Source: an uncultured Eubacteriales bacterium (lineage in GTDB: Bacteria; Bacillota; Clostridia; Christensenellales; Pumilibacteraceae). From it: a DNA stretch of 33,357 nt. Below are positions 31,501-33,357 of this stretch, piece by piece. Where the stretch lies: positions 1 to 33,357 of the forward strand of contig CACZPH010000043.1 in NCBI GenBank assembly GCA_902783025.1, given 5' to 3'. The notes beneath the pieces were generated by a model. That model searched no databases, had not been told where the DNA came from, and worked only from the letters and a program-made list of their open reading frames with translations. How positions within the stretch are numbered: position 1 is the first letter of the stretch; each line of letters starts with the position of its first letter. The position numbers were made by a program, and so were the translations under genes.

Positions 31501-33224
31501 AAGGGAACAGCATTTACGAGTATACGTATTCTAATCCCGACGGAAACAAATTAGCGCGGATAGACTATAACTCTGCGGTATTGCAAAGTATGAAGTACGA
31601 CGAATTCGGACGGCTCGTTCAGGTAGTCCATGACGGTGTGACGACGGATTATTATTACGAATCCAAACTCGACAGCTCGTCTCACTTTGTTAAGACGAGC
31701 AGTCGCGTTTCGCAGATCACGCATACCTTTGCGGCTAATCAGACCGTAACGTACGAATACCAATACGACGCTATGGGTAAAATAACGCAGGTCAAAGAAA
31801 ACGGTATCGTAAAGAGCAAGTACACTTATGACAAACTCAACAGGCTCGTTAAGGAAACGGGAGCTAACGAAAGCATAGGATACGCTTATTCGTACGACGA
31901 CTCCGGCAATATTACCAAGCGTACGGAATTGACGTCCTTTGGACCAAGAGACGAACTGCATTACGTATACGCGACCGAAGGCTGGAAAGACAGGCTTGTC
32001 GGAGTGTATACCGAACTCGGCAGGCCGCCTTACGGCAATACTCCTACCGAAGAGATCTCTTACGATAACTTAGGCAGACCTACCGTATACAGAGATAAAA
32101 CTACACGTTTTGATTATGCGGGAAGACTTGACAAAATAGGCGACGTAGAGTATACTTATGACTACAAGGGCAGAAGGGAAACCAAGACTTACGGTAATTC
32201 GCTCACGCAGTATTATTACATAGGAGACAAGCTCGACAGGATAGTAATAAACTCCGTAAATTACGAAGTAATATACGGCTTGAGCGGGGTAGTGGGCTTT
32301 GGCAACTACGACCTTGTCAAGAACGCTCTCGGAGACGTAACCGCGCTTGTGGATACGAGCGGACGTATTGTGGCGCGATACGTCTACAGCGCTTGGGGCG
32401 AAGTAAAGGTACTCAACCCCGACGGAACGGAGAATACCGATCCTACCTTTATAGGCAACGTAAACCCGTTCAGATACAGAACGTACCTGTATGACGAAGA
32501 AGCTAAGCTATACTATCTTACTACCAGGTATTATGATCCCGAACTAGGCAGGTTTATCTCTCCCGACGGCATAAGCTATCTTGATCCCAAGACCGTTAAC
32601 GGACTTAATCTTTACGCTTACTGTCTTAATAACCCCGTAATGGGCTACGATCCCGAAGGGACGTTTTTGATAGATGCTGCTATAACAGGATTTCTCGCTC
32701 AAGCCAATTTTTCCATAAGAGCATATGTATGTTTTGCTATTGCGGCAATTTGGGACGAAGATGTAAGAAAAGACATGAATGCTATACATTGGAATCCTTT
32801 TAATACGAACGAAGAAGAGGTCCTTAATTCGTCAAAGGTGTCTTTTTATAAAGGTGTCCCGGTAATAAGACAGGACGGAGATAGATCAGGAACATTCTTA
32901 GGGATTTTCTTATCAAGAAACGAAGGGGATAATAAGGATATTGTCAAGCACGAGTATGGTCATGCTGTGCATCAAATGATAATAGGTCCACTACCTTATC
33001 TTGTTCATGTTGGTATTCCTTCATATTATAAATGGGGACCATATAGAGATGAGGGTGATGATTACTATAATAATCCACAGGAAGCAATGGCGGATATCCT
33101 TGGAGGCTCTTCAAGAGCACATACAAAAACTGATACGGTAGCGGCTATAATATGGTTTATAGCCACAATAATATCACCGCTGCCATTGTCATATTTAATG
33201 TTTTTGATATTTCATACCAAATAA
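28584..33224 (+). CDS. RHS/YD-repeat polymorphic toxin with C-terminal HExxH metallopeptidase-like domain
   Basis: This 1546-residue protein starts at GTG 28584 behind GGAGGAG (28571-28577). The N-terminal third is a beta-rich RHS precursor region without a signal peptide. YD repeats run from about residue 620 to 1340 and end with RYYDPELGRFISPD, LYAYCLNNP and DPEG (1356-1359), the standard RHS core terminus. The 185-residue tip (about 1362-1546) is variable and DNA there becomes AT-rich. It holds HEYGH (1456-1460) and a downstream E1500 in QEAMAD, the ligand pattern of gluzincin metallopeptidases, plus hydrophobic segments at its start and end. Six cysteines cluster at 791-809. The core would encapsulate and release the tip as a toxin. 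The delivery route is not visible, although the tail-fibre-like partner suggests a phage-derived particle. Confidence 0.85.
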   Translation: MVRQIEEFELKENHPIKNIELGDYVTGAVDIKTGDARFNIRVGKPSLLTPIALNLIYSKRWNDFYDTLNSLGLHIKLYDSMFDLNVENIRFGNGWKTNYEQYLILDETMISGKYYRLRYVRADGQIESFKIALSNEKNGIKTYHQIGSVSIKTENNQTYIVDSDKNRITVELIGAKSINSVDIGNYNSSWGTKPIVFKLTTNGNQVLSFEPVSVRTCTNGQDGTGCVLFVLRKISFPGNEITVRYSVNLSADSQNSARMLSYGIARITDKYNNSMVFNADSVTLPGNGTDTPTALTFEDGLLTIISSGYQKVGFNYQDGFLTKVIDYNLKAFGAQSGETDLTWQGEKLVRITSGSYLKKVDSSYPLYSSPKKILSDCKIDYNDVTTAVSETGEPDTLLRFDEREEISAVFKRYNNGDYYPEQFLRITSRNDPTYHDEIKIVENFKICRHLGEGLVLDVPHKYKTLSYCGGGVYCGAAECATEEITRTVTVNETALPCEFDVNAIRSATGFAAYGIVRGQASAGAKLKLSVCDKRLTDTWNVIDESYYDLHQTSAGEEQPFLLSLNSQMLDANYYAKFEIVGNADVILVRPTLRAVRPVTEIYNSNNLLISKTDPDQGTQITYEYDKISGRADATEMDGLEESRFVIVGETVSALTNGLRFDFHKSYAYNDRLNKTSETYYVSGTLTEEETAVTPTQTNPLITEYTYDSDDRLIYQKSYYSHNLTKIVTKEYSYNAAGKPAKEKNEFGEDVLTYKYTGDYSDVSNVTYFDGGKVFYEYNEDKDVSEIWSPDCYCENCDCENCDRQNTNGCSRVVNSNSFGYRFDYPVTVESGTAQIDYEYGPYGVRKVKINGATVFERQIADSRSSGGNLVTETIKPAPSSGLQATKAVTTENGSGEILENKVLYGDEEKNKEKYNYDNMGFVTSKELYADGVLVDTEEYTYDNKGRTKTFSEDGITYSYDYDNNDNVTAFKEEGNSIYEYTYSNPDGNKLARIDYNSAVLQSMKYDEFGRLVQVVHDGVTTDYYYESKLDSSSHFVKTSSRVSQITHTFAANQTVTYEYQYDAMGKITQVKENGIVKSKYTYDKLNRLVKETGANESIGYAYSYDDSGNITKRTELTSFGPRDELHYVYATEGWKDRLVGVYTELGRPPYGNTPTEEISYDNLGRPTVYRDKTTRFDYAGRLDKIGDVEYTYDYKGRRETKTYGNSLTQYYYIGDKLDRIVINSVNYEVIYGLSGVVGFGNYDLVKNALGDVTALVDTSGRIVARYVYSAWGEVKVLNPDGTENTDPTFIGNVNPFRYRTYLYDEEAKLYYLTTRYYDPELGRFISPDGISYLDPKTVNGLNLYAYCLNNPVMGYDPEGTFLIDAAITGFLAQANFSIRAYVCFAIAAIWDEDVRKDMNAIHWNPFNTNEEEVLNSSKVSFYKGVPVIRQDGDRSGTFLGIFLSRNEGDNKDIVKHEYGHAVHQMIIGPLPYLVHVGIPSYYKWGPYRDEGDDYYNNPQEAMADILGGSSRAHTKTDTVAAIIWFIATIISPLPLSYLMFLIFHTK
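28671..28703 (+). repeat. Perfect 15-bp inverted repeat inside the RHS coding start
   Basis: GATATTAAAACGGGC, three bases (GAC), then its exact reverse complement, about 87 bases after the GTG start. The mRNA would form a very stable 15-bp hairpin with a triloop. It has no T-run, so it is not an ordinary terminator. Confidence 0.85.
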
Positions 33225-33255
33225 GTAAGTGGTCTATAAGGAGATGTTTTTGGAA

Positions 33256-33357
33256 ATGCCAAATGAAAGCAATCAAAATAAACGGGCAAATAAGTTAAAA
33301 TGGGTTATAATCGTTGGCTGTATAGTTCACATTTTGTTTTCCATAACAATCATAACA
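33256..33357 (+). CDS. Start of a small membrane protein, possible RHS immunity protein (runs off the window)
   Basis: A reading frame opens just after the RHS stop and stays open to the window end. The ATG at 33256 has AAGGAG (33238-33243) 12 nt upstream. ATG 33244 and TTG 33250 in the same frame are alternatives. The visible part is polar at first (MPNESNQNKRANKLK), then a hydrophobic membrane segment (WVIIVGCIVHILFSITIIT). Position directly behind a toxin tip and matching AT-rich composition suggest a cognate immunity protein, perhaps membrane-located to block a toxin with hydrophobic segments. Only 34 residues are visible, so this is tentative. Confidence 0.5.
   Translation, partial: MPNESNQNKRANKLKWVIIVGCIVHILFSITIIT

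Noticed and set aside
1-33357. CRISPR array, tRNA, rRNA or transposase
   Set aside because: No regularly spaced repeats, cloverleaf-like segments, rRNA signatures or transposase motifs were found on either strand.

Overview
The window looks like a chromosomal segment of an uncultured, anaerobe-type Bacillota (Clostridia-like) bacterium. Evidence is indirect. Shine-Dalgarno sites (AGGAGG/AAGGAG) are strong, promoters are close to the sigma-A consensus, and there is an OhrR-type peroxide regulator and an ATP-type PEP carboxykinase. A tail-fibre-like protein carries an N-terminal domain that I associate with Firmicutes phages. Most genes share one CpG-rich codon style (TCG, GCG, GTA). The exceptions are the middle of a type III restriction-modification (R-M) locus and the tip of an RHS toxin, which are clearly AT-richer. 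No rRNA, tRNA or CRISPR was seen.

Layout. (1) 41-4717, plus strand: a tight operon of tcdA-like, Rrf2 regulator, YbaK deacylase, a nitrilase-GDPD fusion, a YhhN-like membrane protein and a deacetylase-fold protein, closed by a terminator. (2) 4798-7204: an AraC regulator divergent from an SDR and a type I dehydroquinase-like gene. (3) 7287-11232, minus strand: a clan GH-A glycosidase with its own promoter, preceded by a Gfo/Idh/MocA oxidoreductase and sugar isomerase-like pair whose leader carries a long inverted repeat. (4) 11420-12539, plus strand: a thiol peroxidase and an OhrR-like regulator behind a perfect promoter and two tandem palindromic operators. (5) 12636-18351, minus strand: type III R-M (mod, res) with two unrecognised membrane-protein genes between the subunits. 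(6) 18453-23089: a second AraC regulator divergent from a mutarotase, UlaG-like lactonase, DgoD-like dehydratase and SDR operon. (7) 23316-24716: GH32 fructosidase. (8) 24766-26906, minus strand: YccF and pckA. (9) 27247 to the end: a structured leader or attenuator, a tail-fibre-like gene, a 1546-residue RHS protein with a zinc-metallopeptidase-like C-terminus, and the start of a small membrane protein that may be its immunity gene.

How it fits together. The carbohydrate genes lack signal peptides and no transporter is visible, so they probably process imported sugars or sugar acids in the cytoplasm. The mutarotase, lactonase, dehydratase and SDR set could form the early steps of an oxidative, non-phosphorylative sugar pathway. 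The two regions I would examine first are the R-M locus with its embedded membrane cassette and the tail-fibre/RHS toxin locus. Both are accessory and mosaic in composition.
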